Assembly (NCBI GenBank): GCA_023664735.1
Contig: JAMPFB010000005.1
Location: 1-64,000, forward strand
DNA: 64,000 bases
Reading direction: 5' to 3'
Source: Robinsoniella sp.
Lineage (GTDB): Bacteria > Bacillota > Clostridia > Lachnospirales > Lachnospiraceae
In this document: positions 1 through 9,337 of the stretch, piece after piece
Numbering within the stretch: position 1 is the first letter of the stretch
How the letters are laid out: every line of letters begins with the position of its first letter
Program-made: the position numbers and the translations under genes
The notes under the pieces: model-generated
The model's input: the letters and a program-made list of their open reading frames with translations, nothing else
The model's database searches: none
What the model was told of the DNA's origin: nothing

Positions 1-101
1 ACCGAGCTCCCTATAAGAAGAATTATAAAGAAAATTTCAGCTCGGGCAACCATTTTCATAACGTTTTGTGCCTGAGCGAAGCGAAAGGAATGAATATAAA
101 T

Positions 102-1289
102 ATGAAGATTTATCCATTTTCATTGCAGGAAGACATTGCAGATGAAAAATTATTGATATATGGAGCCTCCATTGGAGGAGAAATTTTATTGTCTTTATTA
201 AGACGGAGACAAATACCGGTTTGGGGAGTCTGTGACAGATTCAAATATGATTGGGACTTTTGTGGATACAAAGTCATGAAGCCAGAAGATGCCTTGAAGG
301 AAGAAAAGATATCGGTTTTGGTTACAGGGACAAGAGCTTTTAACAGTATCATACAATTTTTGGATTCCTATCCGAATATAAAAGTATATGAGATTAGTGA
401 TTTTATTCAAAATAATGATATTTGCTGTGAAGAGATATCCTTTGATAAGCTTGCTGTGGAAGATTACAAAAAGAAATATCAATATTATGTAGATGAATAC
501 CAAAAAGATGATGAGATTATATTGCCCACATTTGATTTGTGCATATCAGAAGCCTGCAATTTAAGGTGTAAGGATTGTTCCGCATTGGTACCATACTTAT
601 CCAAAAGGAATACTTATAGTGCAGAAGATATTATGGAAGATTTCAAAAAAATCGGCAAGGTTGTGAACCACATCATAGAGCTTGTTATTGTAGGCGGGGA
701 GCCATTTATCTATAAGGAATTAGATAAATTATTATATTTCTTTCAGTCCCAGGAATATATAGATGAAATTTCTGTTGTAAGTAATGGAACAGTATTTCCA
801 AGTGAAACGGCAGTGAAAGCATTACAGCTTAGCAAGGTCAGGGTTCGGATTAGTGACTATGATTTGGAAACACAAAAGATAAACCAGTTGAAGACATTTT
901 TTGAGGAACATCATATTAACTACTATATACAGAAACTGGATTTTTGGCTTGATATGGGACAACCGGTAAAGCGTAACTATGCGCCCACGGAGCTGGCTCA
1001 ACTTTTTAGGGATTGTGCATTTAGCAGGTCACAGGGATTGTTGGACGGCAGAATTTATAGGTGCCTGCATGCAGCGGAAATATACAAGCTTAATGAAGTG
1101 GAAATAAAGGAAAAAGAGGATTATATAGAAATCAGAAATAACGGTAAAAGTTATGATGAACTGAAGAAAGATTTAAAGCATTATTTATTCGATATTGATT
1201 CCATAGTTTTGTGCGATTATTGTAGTGGGGCAAAAAATAATATACAGCCGGCAGTGCAGCTGGAGAGGGAAAAAGAGCATGAAAATTGA
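102..1289 (+). CDS. Radical SAM protein with N-terminal Rossmann-like domain (first of three)
   Basis: Predicted radical SAM enzyme of 395 residues. The cluster-binding motif CNLRCKDC (CX3CX2C) lies near residues 152-159 and a GGEPF motif follows, both typical of the family. The N-terminal ~100 residues carry a nucleotide-binding-like glycine motif (YGASIGGE) in a Rossmann-like segment. Further cysteines near the C-terminus (including CDYCSG) could bind an auxiliary cluster, as in SPASM or twitch domains. In-frame TTG (66) and ATG (90) codons lie upstream; I prefer ATG 102, after GAAAGG at 83-88, although the spacing is long. It overlaps the next gene by 11 bp, so the two are probably co-translated. 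The operon context suggests modification of a sugar or polyol for a surface polymer, but the substrate is unknown. Confidence 0.85.
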   Translation: MKIYPFSLQEDIADEKLLIYGASIGGEILLSLLRRRQIPVWGVCDRFKYDWDFCGYKVMKPEDALKEEKISVLVTGTRAFNSIIQFLDSYPNIKVYEISDFIQNNDICCEEISFDKLAVEDYKKKYQYYVDEYQKDDEIILPTFDLCISEACNLRCKDCSALVPYLSKRNTYSAEDIMEDFKKIGKVVNHIIELVIVGGEPFIYKELDKLLYFFQSQEYIDEISVVSNGTVFPSETAVKALQLSKVRVRISDYDLETQKINQLKTFFEEHHINYYIQKLDFWLDMGQPVKRNYAPTELAQLFRDCAFSRSQGLLDGRIYRCLHAAEIYKLNEVEIKEKEDYIEIRNNGKSYDELKKDLKHYLFDIDSIVLCDYCSGAKNNIQPAVQLEREKEHEN

Positions 1290-2496
1290 TGATATATGCA
1301 ACTATGAAAAACAGGGAAAAGCAATTATTATATTTGGAGCAGGAGTAGTTGGAGAAGTGGTGGAGTATGTTTTATCCTCTCAAAAGATTCCGGTATATTG
1401 TTTTTGTGATAATAATGAAGCAAAGATTGGGGGAAGGCTCCATGATAAGCCTGTCAAAGCTTTGCAGGAAATAAAGGATGAAGGTTTGGAGGCGCTATTT
1501 GTTGTAGCTATATCCATACATCGGGAAATTGAGGTTCAGTTGAATGATTTTGGTTACAGCCTGATAACGAACAGTAGAGAGTTAGTGAGGGAGATTGATA
1601 TTACAAAATATGACTTTTCAGTCTCGCATTATCAGGTAAAGGAATACATTGAGTCTTATATACGGCACACTGCTGAATATATCGTGGAAAAGGATAATAT
1701 TATCATAAAGAATATTGGTCTGATCATTACGGAGAGGTGTTCGTTAAGGTGTAAGGATTGTGTTAATTTAATGCAGTATTTTAAAGAACCTAAGCATATT
1801 GACATTGACATAAATTTAAGCTCCATGAAGAAGTTGCTAGAAAACGTATCCTGTATAGAGCGTGTTTCGGTTGTAGGAGGCGAGCCCTTTGTAAATACCG
1901 AAGTGTATCCAACCATAGAATGGCTGGTAAAGCAGGAGAAAGTGAAAAATGTGACGATATTCACAAATGCAACGGTGGTACCTGACGATGAGCAGATAAA
2001 ATCATTAAAGAATCATAAAGTTTTTGTGAGTATCAGCAATTATGCGGTAGCGAATCAAAAGGTAATGGAATTAAGCGATAAACTGAGCGAACATGGAATT
2101 GACTTTAATATTGTCAATGAAAGAATATGGAAAGATCTTGGCAACTTACAATGCCGTAATAGAGCTGATGATGAGAACAATGCCTTATTCTATAAATGTA
2201 TTTTTGACGGGTGTTTTCAGTTGATGTATGGGCAGCTTCATTATTGTGCGCGTTCGGCATGTGGAGTGGCGCTTAAAGCATTTCCGGTAAAAGAGGGGGA
2301 TTATTTTGATTTGTTCAGGACGGATTTCTCTGAGGAAGAGTATAAGGCTAAGTTTATAGAGTTTCTGAGTAACAAATCATCTGCGCCTACTGCATGTGAT
2401 TACTGCAGCGGAAAGGATTGGAAATCAAAGCACATTCCGGTTGGCTTACAAACAAAACAGGTTCTTGATTTTGATGGACAGCCTATTTTGCCATAA
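1279..2496 (+). CDS. Radical SAM protein with N-terminal Rossmann-like domain (second of three)
   Basis: Paralog of the preceding gene, 405 residues. It shows GAGVVGE in a Rossmann-like N-terminal segment (residues ~14-90), the radical SAM motif CSLRCKDC at about 154-161, then VVGGEPF, and a cysteine-rich C-terminal part ending in CDYCSG. ATG 1279 is preceded by GAGAGGG at good spacing and overlaps the end of the upstream gene; a longer in-frame version from 1225 lacks such a site. The N-terminal domain resembles nucleotide-sugar-binding domains attached to other sugar-modifying enzymes. Function is inferred only to the level of radical chemistry on a polysaccharide precursor. Confidence 0.85.
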   Translation: MKIDDICNYEKQGKAIIIFGAGVVGEVVEYVLSSQKIPVYCFCDNNEAKIGGRLHDKPVKALQEIKDEGLEALFVVAISIHREIEVQLNDFGYSLITNSRELVREIDITKYDFSVSHYQVKEYIESYIRHTAEYIVEKDNIIIKNIGLIITERCSLRCKDCVNLMQYFKEPKHIDIDINLSSMKKLLENVSCIERVSVVGGEPFVNTEVYPTIEWLVKQEKVKNVTIFTNATVVPDDEQIKSLKNHKVFVSISNYAVANQKVMELSDKLSEHGIDFNIVNERIWKDLGNLQCRNRADDENNALFYKCIFDGCFQLMYGQLHYCARSACGVALKAFPVKEGDYFDLFRTDFSEEEYKAKFIEFLSNKSSAPTACDYCSGKDWKSKHIPVGLQTKQVLDFDGQPILP

Positions 2497-2510
2497 ACAT
2501 TTAACTAGTG

Positions 2511-2549
2511 AAGTGCTAATGGAATTGTTTGAGTGATGAAATAGCACTT
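2511..2549. repeat. Short inverted repeat between operon genes
   Basis: A perfect 8-bp inverted repeat (AAGTGCTA at 2511-2518 and TAGCACTT at 2542-2549) sits in the 73-bp gap between the second radical SAM gene and the glycosyltransferase. There is no following T-run, so it is not a convincing terminator. It could be an RNA processing or stabilising stem, or chance. Confidence 0.3.
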
Positions 2550-2569
2550 AGAGTAGAAAGGGAAGCTCG

Positions 2570-4852
2570 ATGTTAGAGGAAATGGTATCTGTGATTGTTC
2601 CTGTTTATAGGGTGGAACGTTATATTGCCAGATGCATAGAAAGTATTCTGTCCCAGTCATACAAGAATATGGAGGTTATTTTGGTAGATGACGGATCGGA
2701 TGATGAAAGTGGAAATATATGTGACCGGTATGCGAAAGAGGACAGTCGAATAGTAGTAATCCATCAGGAGAATCAAGGAGTGTCCTCCGCAAGAAATGCA
2801 GGGCTGGATGTGGCTAAGGGAAAGTATATCCAGTTTGTGGATGCGGATGATATGCTGATGGAAGGAGCAATAGAAGTGCTCGTAAAAGCAATGACAGAGG
2901 TGGATTTGGTTTTATGCGGTCATATTGTGGCAAGATGCGATACGCCCACTCAGGAAGACGAAAAGCTGTTGATGAAGCCTGCTCTGGATCCGGGAGTCGC
3001 TTTACAGTCACGATTTTCCAAACGAATACGTCATTCAGAATACGGCATCATAACAGGATGGGAGTATCCCTTTGACAAGCTGTTCAAAAAATCCATTATT
3101 GATGAACATCATCTCAGGTTTACATACGGCTTATGCCATGGAGAAGATTCGGAATTTGTCCTTGCCTATGTAAGACATATTAGTAAGTACAATGTAGTTT
3201 CCCAATGCTTATACAAATATTACATTAATAATTTTTCAGCCGGAACGGTTTCATCGGCAACCAGATTCAGAGAAAATATGTATGAATTAACGAAAGCCAC
3301 CTTTGAGAAGGTGAAAGCCTTTATGGAAGAGCAGGAAATGTTTTATGGTGATATGCGGGAAGGCTTTGAACATTCCTATATTAATGAAATAGTGAAGCTC
3401 GTCTACAGATATTTTCGAGAAGATTGTCCTATGAGCGAACAGGAAAAGAAAGAAAAGCTCAGCAATATTTTAAATGATGAGATGTGTAAGCAGGGACTAT
3501 TATCTTTTAAAGTGAAAAACAGCAGTGAAGATGGAAATATGTCTGGGCTGCTGAAAGAAGGCAATTACGGTAAAATAAAAGAATATGCGATGAAAAAGGT
3601 CAGGATGATTTATGGGGAAAGGGCTGCTGATAAAATCTTATTATCAATTGTTATACCTGTTTATAACCGTCCATTAAAATTACAGACTTGCATAGAAAGT
3701 ATAGGTAAGTTAGAGATAGATGATGTGGAAATTATTATAGTAGATGACCATTCAACGGATGAAACAAAAGAAGTCTGTTATAATTTAGAGAGAGGCTGTA
3801 AGCAAATCAAAGTAATCAATAATTCTGAAAATATGAGTCCGGGCGCATGTAAAATGCGTGGATTGTCTAATGCAGATGGAAAGTATGTTGTTTTTTTAGA
3901 CAGCGATGACCAGTTACTCAATGAATTTATTGAAATTTACAAGTATATTCAAAGTGCTGAACAAGCATGTGATTGCTATTTGTTTAGCTACATGGAAAAT
4001 AGAGAAGATGGTACTTGTATATGCAGGAAGCTTTTTTCGGAAACAATGGAATTTAGTGGAATTGAGTTTTTGGAAGAGGTATTTCCTTACATGGACATGC
4101 AGTCTATGTGGCAATTTGTTTATAAAAAAGAATTTTTGCTTCGGTTTCATGTTGCATGTCCTGCGGATATGAGAGTTAACGAAGATTATATATTCAATAT
4201 GCAGGTATATTCATATGCCAGACAGATTTGCTGTCTCCCGTATATAGGATATTCATACAATTATAATAACGATTCCCTGACACATGATGCTGGCTTAAAG
4301 ATTCAGTATGACGGAGCGGTTTTGTGTATTCGGAATTATTGCAATATGATAAATAGTAATCCTGCAATAGAGGGCAGAAGAAAAGAGCTTCTTTGGGAAA
4401 GTGTAAGATTAATGGTTTATTCTATATACTCGAACGATATAAGTGAGCAGCATGATGATGCATGTAGAGAGGTTATAGAAGGCCATATATGGAACAATCT
4501 ACAACAAATTACGGAAAATTTCCAAAGAGAATTATGGATTTATCCGGCATCCGGATTTGGAAAAGGTGCATTGAAAAATATTTTGCAGTTTGCAGATAAG
4601 AAAGGTGTAGATTTAAAAGTGGGAGGATTTATAGACCGGAATAAGAAAAGCATAATATCACGCAAGCTGTTGTCAGAAGGAATGAAGGTCATGGACTTAG
4701 AAGAATTGTCAGCGGAGAAAGTGGGCATTGGAGTATATTATGTGAAAAAGTCGGTTTTGCAGGAGATAAAAGAGCGCTTGAGTAAAACAACATTTCTGTG
4801 GAAGGAAATGGCGGATATAGATATTGAGGTAATCAGGAAGGAATGGGGATAA
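2570..4852 (+). CDS. Double GT2 glycosyltransferase with C-terminal Rossmann-like domain
   Basis: A 760-residue protein with two GT-A fold family 2 glycosyltransferase domains. The first (about 6-215) begins VSVIVPVY and has the metal-binding DADD at 91-94. The second (about 358-570) begins SIVIPVYNRP and has DSDD at 444-447. The C-terminal region (about 655-740) carries ASGFGKGA, followed by a segment like the N-terminal Rossmann-like domains of the three neighbouring radical SAM proteins. It probably adds two sugars, or one disaccharide, to a lipid-linked intermediate at the cytoplasmic face. ATG 2570 follows AAAGGGA. The next gene starts only 4 bp after the stop. Confidence 0.88.
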   Translation: MLEEMVSVIVPVYRVERYIARCIESILSQSYKNMEVILVDDGSDDESGNICDRYAKEDSRIVVIHQENQGVSSARNAGLDVAKGKYIQFVDADDMLMEGAIEVLVKAMTEVDLVLCGHIVARCDTPTQEDEKLLMKPALDPGVALQSRFSKRIRHSEYGIITGWEYPFDKLFKKSIIDEHHLRFTYGLCHGEDSEFVLAYVRHISKYNVVSQCLYKYYINNFSAGTVSSATRFRENMYELTKATFEKVKAFMEEQEMFYGDMREGFEHSYINEIVKLVYRYFREDCPMSEQEKKEKLSNILNDEMCKQGLLSFKVKNSSEDGNMSGLLKEGNYGKIKEYAMKKVRMIYGERAADKILLSIVIPVYNRPLKLQTCIESIGKLEIDDVEIIIVDDHSTDETKEVCYNLERGCKQIKVINNSENMSPGACKMRGLSNADGKYVVFLDSDDQLLNEFIEIYKYIQSAEQACDCYLFSYMENREDGTCICRKLFSETMEFSGIEFLEEVFPYMDMQSMWQFVYKKEFLLRFHVACPADMRVNEDYIFNMQVYSYARQICCLPYIGYSYNYNNDSLTHDAGLKIQYDGAVLCIRNYCNMINSNPAIEGRRKELLWESVRLMVYSIYSNDISEQHDDACREVIEGHIWNNLQQITENFQRELWIYPASGFGKGALKNILQFADKKGVDLKVGGFIDRNKKSIISRKLLSEGMKVMDLEELSAEKVGIGVYYVKKSVLQEIKERLSKTTFLWKEMADIDIEVIRKEWG

Positions 4853-4856
4853 GGAC

Positions 4857-6068
4857 ATGGAAAAAATAATTTTTCCGGTTTTGGAGGAGTTTGAGAAAGA
4901 AAGAAAATGGTGTTTGGATGCTGCTGAATATTGGATATATGGATATGGAAGAATCGGAAAGGAAACGGCGGAAACGTTATTAAAACGAAAAAAACATATA
5001 AAGGGAATTATTGACCAGAAAAGAAGTGTAGATTCGGTAAATGGAATACCTATTATTGAAGCGGAAAAATGGGATCAGTACGATTCGGGAATCGTGCTGA
5101 TATGTACGGATGTATTTTACAATGAAATCAAGCAAAAGCTGATTCGGAAGAATATTCTGACATTTGCCCCTTATTATAGCATATATTTGGGGAGGGAACT
5201 GGACTATTTAGAATATAACAAGGTAAACAGAGTGCTGGCACAGATTCAATATAAGCAATACGTTGAAAAGTCCAGTGAAAATAATGATGTAATTTTGGAT
5301 GGCTTAGATGTAGTAATTACAGAAAAGTGCAGTCTGAAATGTAAAGAATGTTCAAATCTGATGCAATATTTTTCTCGCCCCCAAAATGCAGACTATGAGG
5401 ATATCCTGAACAGTCTTTCAAAAGTGTTAGAAAATGTAAAATACATAAGAGATATCAATATATTGGGCGGAGAGCCATTTATGAATAAGGAATGGCATAG
5501 GTATGTTTTAGAAATTATGAAATATAAGAACATAGGCAATATACTGATTCATACCAATGGAACCATCCTTCCGGCAGAAGAGGAACTGAAAAAAATAGAT
5601 GATAAGCGTGTTGTATTTAAGCTTAGCAATTATGGAAAAGTGTCTGTAAATTTAGAAGGAATGATTGAATTGCTGAAAAAGCATGAGATTTGTTATACAG
5701 TTGCGAAAGTAGAGGAATGGGTTCGCTGTGGAGACATTTACAGGCACGATAGAAGCGAGGTGCAAAATAGAAAGGTTTATGATTCCTGCTGCATGAAAGG
5801 GGTGCTGTCGTTAAAGGATGGAATGATTTTTGGCTGCCCGTTTGCAGGTAATGCAGCAGCATTGCAGGCAGTTCCTCAAGAAATCAACGAAGGCATTCCA
5901 ACAACTGCTTCAGATGAGATACTGACCGGAATAAGGGAGCTTCAGGCAAAGAAGTATCTTAAGGTATGTGACTATTGTGAAGGCCGCCCGATTGGCTTTT
6001 ATGATATTCCGGCGGCGGAACAGACGAAAGAACCAAGGACATATAAACAATATGTTTATGAAAAATGA
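4857..6068 (+). CDS. Radical SAM protein with N-terminal Rossmann-like domain (third of three)
   Basis: Third paralog, 403 residues. The glycine motif GYGRIGKE (about 29-36) marks the N-terminal Rossmann-like domain, CSLKCKEC at about 158-165 is the SAM cluster site, and LGGEPF follows. The C-terminal part has cysteines in CCMKG, GCPFAG and CDYCEG, which could hold an auxiliary iron-sulfur cluster. The start codon is 4 bp downstream of the glycosyltransferase stop, so translation is probably coupled. Three divergent members in one operon suggest successive or substrate-specific steps rather than simple redundancy. The actual reaction is not visible from sequence. Confidence 0.85.
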   Translation: MEKIIFPVLEEFEKERKWCLDAAEYWIYGYGRIGKETAETLLKRKKHIKGIIDQKRSVDSVNGIPIIEAEKWDQYDSGIVLICTDVFYNEIKQKLIRKNILTFAPYYSIYLGRELDYLEYNKVNRVLAQIQYKQYVEKSSENNDVILDGLDVVITEKCSLKCKECSNLMQYFSRPQNADYEDILNSLSKVLENVKYIRDINILGGEPFMNKEWHRYVLEIMKYKNIGNILIHTNGTILPAEEELKKIDDKRVVFKLSNYGKVSVNLEGMIELLKKHEICYTVAKVEEWVRCGDIYRHDRSEVQNRKVYDSCCMKGVLSLKDGMIFGCPFAGNAAALQAVPQEINEGIPTTASDEILTGIRELQAKKYLKVCDYCEGRPIGFYDIPAAEQTKEPRTYKQYVYEK

Positions 6069-6145
6069 AGCTGCAGGAAATTTTGATAACGAAGAAGTGT
6101 ATGGCAGTGTATTATTAAGTCAGATGTGAGAAGAATATAGAAGAT

Positions 6146-7018
6146 ATGAAAATATTATTAACAGGCTCAAGTGGATTTATAGGAAAGAATATAAAAGAAA
6201 ATCTGGCAAGTGATTTTTGTTTAAAAACACCAAATAGTACAGAACTGAATTTATTAGATACGGACAGGGTTTATAAGTATTTGAAAGAGGAGCAGTTTGA
6301 TATCATTATTCATTCTGCCAATAGAAATAACACAAGAAAGAAAAATACCACTTTTTATGACTCTTTAGACGGAAATCTGCGTATGTTTTATAATTTGGCA
6401 AGGTGTAGCCATTTATTTGGCAGGATGTATTATTTTGGTTCAGGTGCAGAATATGATATGCAGCATTACAGCCCGGAAATGAAAGAGGAGTATTTCGATA
6501 CATATGTGCCCAAAGATCCCTATGGCTTTTCCAAGTATATTATGTCCAAGCACTGTGAACAAAGCAATAATATCTATGATTTACGTTTGTTTGGCGTGTA
6601 TGGCAGATATGAAGAATGGGAGCGGAGATTTATATCCAATGCGATATGCAGAGTATTAAAAGGAATGCCCATTACATTGCAGAAGAATGTATATTTTGAT
6701 TATCTCTGGGTAAATGATTTGGTTCAGATTATCAACTGGTTTATCTGGCATGAACCGGTTCATAAACATTACAATGTGTGCCGGGGAAGCAAGGTGGATT
6801 TGTATTCTCTGGCATGTATGGTTAGAGAAATTCTGAATATTGATTGTGACATTATAGTAAGTGAACCAGGACAGAAACCAGAATATACCGGTAATAATGA
6901 ACGATTATTAAATGAAATCGGCAAGTTTCAGTTCACTACTTTTGAAGATTCCATTGAGATTTTAGGAAATTATTATAAAGAGAATCTGGACAGGATTGAT
7001 GAAACGTTATTGTTGTAA
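6146..7018 (+). CDS. NAD(P)-dependent epimerase/dehydratase (extended SDR)
   Basis: A 290-residue short-chain dehydrogenase/reductase of the sugar-nucleotide epimerase/dehydratase type. The dinucleotide-binding TGSSGFIGKN is at the N-terminus and the catalytic YGFSK tyrosine/lysine pair is in the middle. It lies just upstream of two RfbF-like genes, so it may act on a CDP-activated deoxyhexose, for example as a reductase like those that make abequose or paratose. That specificity is inferred from neighbours only. The protein is somewhat short for the family, but the motifs look intact. Confidence 0.8.
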   Translation: MKILLTGSSGFIGKNIKENLASDFCLKTPNSTELNLLDTDRVYKYLKEEQFDIIIHSANRNNTRKKNTTFYDSLDGNLRMFYNLARCSHLFGRMYYFGSGAEYDMQHYSPEMKEEYFDTYVPKDPYGFSKYIMSKHCEQSNNIYDLRLFGVYGRYEEWERRFISNAICRVLKGMPITLQKNVYFDYLWVNDLVQIINWFIWHEPVHKHYNVCRGSKVDLYSLACMVREILNIDCDIIVSEPGQKPEYTGNNERLLNEIGKFQFTTFEDSIEILGNYYKENLDRIDETLLL

Positions 7019-7064
7019 ATAGATTATAAAGAAAATCAGGAAGTTATCTGCAGAGGATGAAAAG

Positions 7065-7841
7065 ATGAAGGTTGTAATTTTGGCGGGAGGAACAAAAAGT
7101 ACTATTAACATGGATGAGGAAAGCATTCCCAAGCCTATGTTAGAAATAGGAGGGAGGCCGCTTCTTTGGCATATTATGAAATATTGCAGCAGTATGGGAT
7201 ATGGCGATTTTGTTATATGCGGTGGATATAAGAACCATGTTATAAAGAACTATTTTCGGGATTATTATATTTATCAATCAGATATAACGGTAGATCTTGC
7301 CACCAATCAGATTGAGATTCACAGGAAGGTAACAGAGGATTGGAAAGTCACTGTAGCAGATACCGGTTTGTATTCAGCTACCGGACAAAGAATTGCCCAA
7401 ATTCAGAAGTATATTGAGGAAGATATGTTTTTGGTAACCTATGGGGATTGTTTATCGGATATTGATATGAACAAGCTGGTAGAGTTTGCCAGAAATAACG
7501 ATAAAATAATAACGATGGTAGTAGCCCACCCTGTTGGGCGAAATGAAACCCTTCCTATAGATGATGATGATTTATTGAGAAAAATGAAGCCGGAACCTGA
7601 TGAAGAGATAGCAGCATGGGTCAATACCGGCACATATGTTTTTAAAAAAGATGTATTTCAATACTTAAGTGGTAATTTTGAACTGGACAAGCAGCTGCTG
7701 CCGGCTCTGGTGGAAAAAGAGCAGGTTATTCTGTATAAACATCATGGTTTCTGGTGCCCGGTGGAAACAAATCGTAATAAATTGGACTTGGAAATGAGAT
7801 GGTCAGCGGGAAATGCGCCATGGAAAGTGTGGGACGAATGA
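7065..7841 (+). CDS. RfbF-like nucleotidyltransferase paralog with degraded active-site motifs
   Basis: A 258-residue protein clearly homologous to glucose-1-phosphate cytidylyltransferase (LAGG start, PKPMLEIGG, CGGYKNHVIK, GNAPWKVW end). Several conserved catalytic positions differ from the family and from the next gene. The nucleotide-binding GLGTR-type loop reads GTKSTI, with no arginine in that position. The metal-binding TYGDG reads TYGDC. The FGA and EKP segments are not recognisable. It may be inactive, regulatory, or use another substrate. Its stop overlaps the start of the next gene (ATGA at 7838-7841), so the two proteins are translationally coupled and may associate. Confidence 0.82.
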   Translation: MKVVILAGGTKSTINMDEESIPKPMLEIGGRPLLWHIMKYCSSMGYGDFVICGGYKNHVIKNYFRDYYIYQSDITVDLATNQIEIHRKVTEDWKVTVADTGLYSATGQRIAQIQKYIEEDMFLVTYGDCLSDIDMNKLVEFARNNDKIITMVVAHPVGRNETLPIDDDDLLRKMKPEPDEEIAAWVNTGTYVFKKDVFQYLSGNFELDKQLLPALVEKEQVILYKHHGFWCPVETNRNKLDLEMRWSAGNAPWKVWDE

Positions 7842-8605
7842 AAGTAGTAATATTAGCTGGCGGCATGGGAAGCAGAATCAGCGAGGAATCATGTTTAAAA
7901 CCTAAGCCCATGATTGAAATAGGAGGGAGACCTATATTATGGCATATCATGAAGTGGTATGCTTCTTTTGGATTTCAGGAATTTATCATTTGCTGTGGCT
8001 ATAAAGGACATATGGTTAAGGACTACTTTGTGAACTATTATATTTATCAAGATGATGCCACTTATGATATAAATAAATCGGTAGAAGATATGAGACAGAG
8101 GCATAAGATATCTTGGCGGGTTACCCTGGTGGATACCGGATTAAAAACTTTAACAGCCGGCAGAATCTTAAAAGCAAGAAAGTATATTGGCAATGAAGCT
8201 TTTATGCTGACTTATGGAGATGGCGTTTCAGATGTGGATATTGACAGGCTTCTTGACTGCCATAAACAGAGCGGTAAAATTGCTACGATTACTACCACGC
8301 AGCCTGCAGGGAGATTTGGAGCCATCCAGATGAAGGAAGATGGAAGCGTATGCGGATTTAAGGAAAAGGCAAGAAAGGATCAGTCTTTTGTAAATATCGG
8401 CTTTATGGTTATGGAACCCACGGTGTTTGAGTATCTTGGGGATGGCAGTGAAATGTTAGAAGATTCACCTTTTGAAAAGCTGGCTGCTGATAATCAGATG
8501 AATGCATATAAGCATGATGGCTTTTGGTCGCCAATGGATACCGTCCATGATAAAGCATATTTGGAGAAGCTTTGGGGGCAGGGAAATGCACCATGGAGAG
8601 TATAA
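7838..8605 (+). CDS. rfbF: Glucose-1-phosphate cytidylyltransferase
   Basis: A 255-residue RfbF that joins CTP and glucose-1-phosphate to CDP-glucose, the entry step to CDP-3,6-dideoxyhexoses. Hallmarks are present: LAGGMGSRISEES, KPKPM, ICCGYKGH, LTYGDGVSDVD, GRFGAI and SPMDT. ATG 7838 overlaps the upstream stop by 4 bp; an in-frame start at 7799 would only add residues lying inside the previous gene. CDP-glucose 4,6-dehydratase and the 3-dehydrase lie about 4-6 kb downstream, beyond a mobile-element scar. The adjacent degraded paralog suggests a local duplication. Confidence 0.92.
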   Translation: MKVVILAGGMGSRISEESCLKPKPMIEIGGRPILWHIMKWYASFGFQEFIICCGYKGHMVKDYFVNYYIYQDDATYDINKSVEDMRQRHKISWRVTLVDTGLKTLTAGRILKARKYIGNEAFMLTYGDGVSDVDIDRLLDCHKQSGKIATITTTQPAGRFGAIQMKEDGSVCGFKEKARKDQSFVNIGFMVMEPTVFEYLGDGSEMLEDSPFEKLAADNQMNAYKHDGFWSPMDTVHDKAYLEKLWGQGNAPWRV

Positions 8606-8654
8606 AATAGAATATTTCTAGCGTAAATTGAAGTTTATATGAAGGAGAAACAGG

Positions 8655-9323
8655 GTGAAAACATCATTATCAAAGGAAGGAATCAGTAGTTTTTTGAAAA
8701 GACAGCTGGAATTCTATATTCCGGATGGTTATATGATTAATGAAGAATATTGGCTGAAAGCAATTACCATGGCATTGAATCGGTGTGATAACTGTTTTAA
8801 GCATATTTTAATGTCCGGTTATAGAGATGAAAAGGGAGAGAGTCTTTTTTCACATCTTCATCGGGATCAATATACCACGTTTTTATATTTTTTAAGCAAT
8901 ACGATTTGGACATGTTATCATGATAAGCAGATATGCGATAAATTATTGAATTTACAAAGTATACTACATGGAATATTTTTATCTTATAAATGTGAAATGC
9001 CTGATATTTTTCTTTTTAGCCATCCCATAGGAACCATAATCGGCAATGCAAAATATTCGGACGGCTTGTATATAGGGCATAATGTTACAGTGAATACGAA
9101 AAATGATTTGCATATTGGAAAATTGTGTGCGCTTTTACCGGGCGCTACTATTTGTGGAAATGAACCTATTGGGGATAGAGTTTCAATTGGAGTAAATGTA
9201 ACTGTATACAATAAGAAGATAGAGGATAATTCGGTTGTTTATAACGAAGATGGGAAAATGAAGATTAGGCCGTGTTTGAAAGAGAAATGCTGGTCAGAGG
9301 AAAAGTTTGATATAAGATTGTAA
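8655..9323 (+). CDS. Serine acetyltransferase-like hexapeptide-repeat protein
   Basis: A 222-residue protein with a C-terminal left-handed beta-helix of the serine acetyltransferase type (FSHPIGTIIG, YIGHNVTVNT, ALLPGATICG, VSIGVNVTVYN). Its N-terminal helical half resembles that family. In a polysaccharide operon it more probably acetylates a sugar or an activated precursor than serine, though cysteine biosynthesis cannot be excluded. It starts at GTG 8655 with GGAGA a few bases upstream; no nearby in-frame ATG has a comparable ribosome site. Confidence 0.75.
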   Translation: MKTSLSKEGISSFLKRQLEFYIPDGYMINEEYWLKAITMALNRCDNCFKHILMSGYRDEKGESLFSHLHRDQYTTFLYFLSNTIWTCYHDKQICDKLLNLQSILHGIFLSYKCEMPDIFLFSHPIGTIIGNAKYSDGLYIGHNVTVNTKNDLHIGKLCALLPGATICGNEPIGDRVSIGVNVTVYNKKIEDNSVVYNEDGKMKIRPCLKEKCWSEEKFDIRL

Positions 9324-9337
9324 AAGGAGAAAGCAGA

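Noticed and set aside
1..65. Inverted repeat CCGAGCT (2-8) and AGCTCGG (41-47) at the left edge as a terminator
   Set aside because: The loop is over 30 nt and there is no T-run. The upstream gene lies outside the window, so nothing can be concluded.
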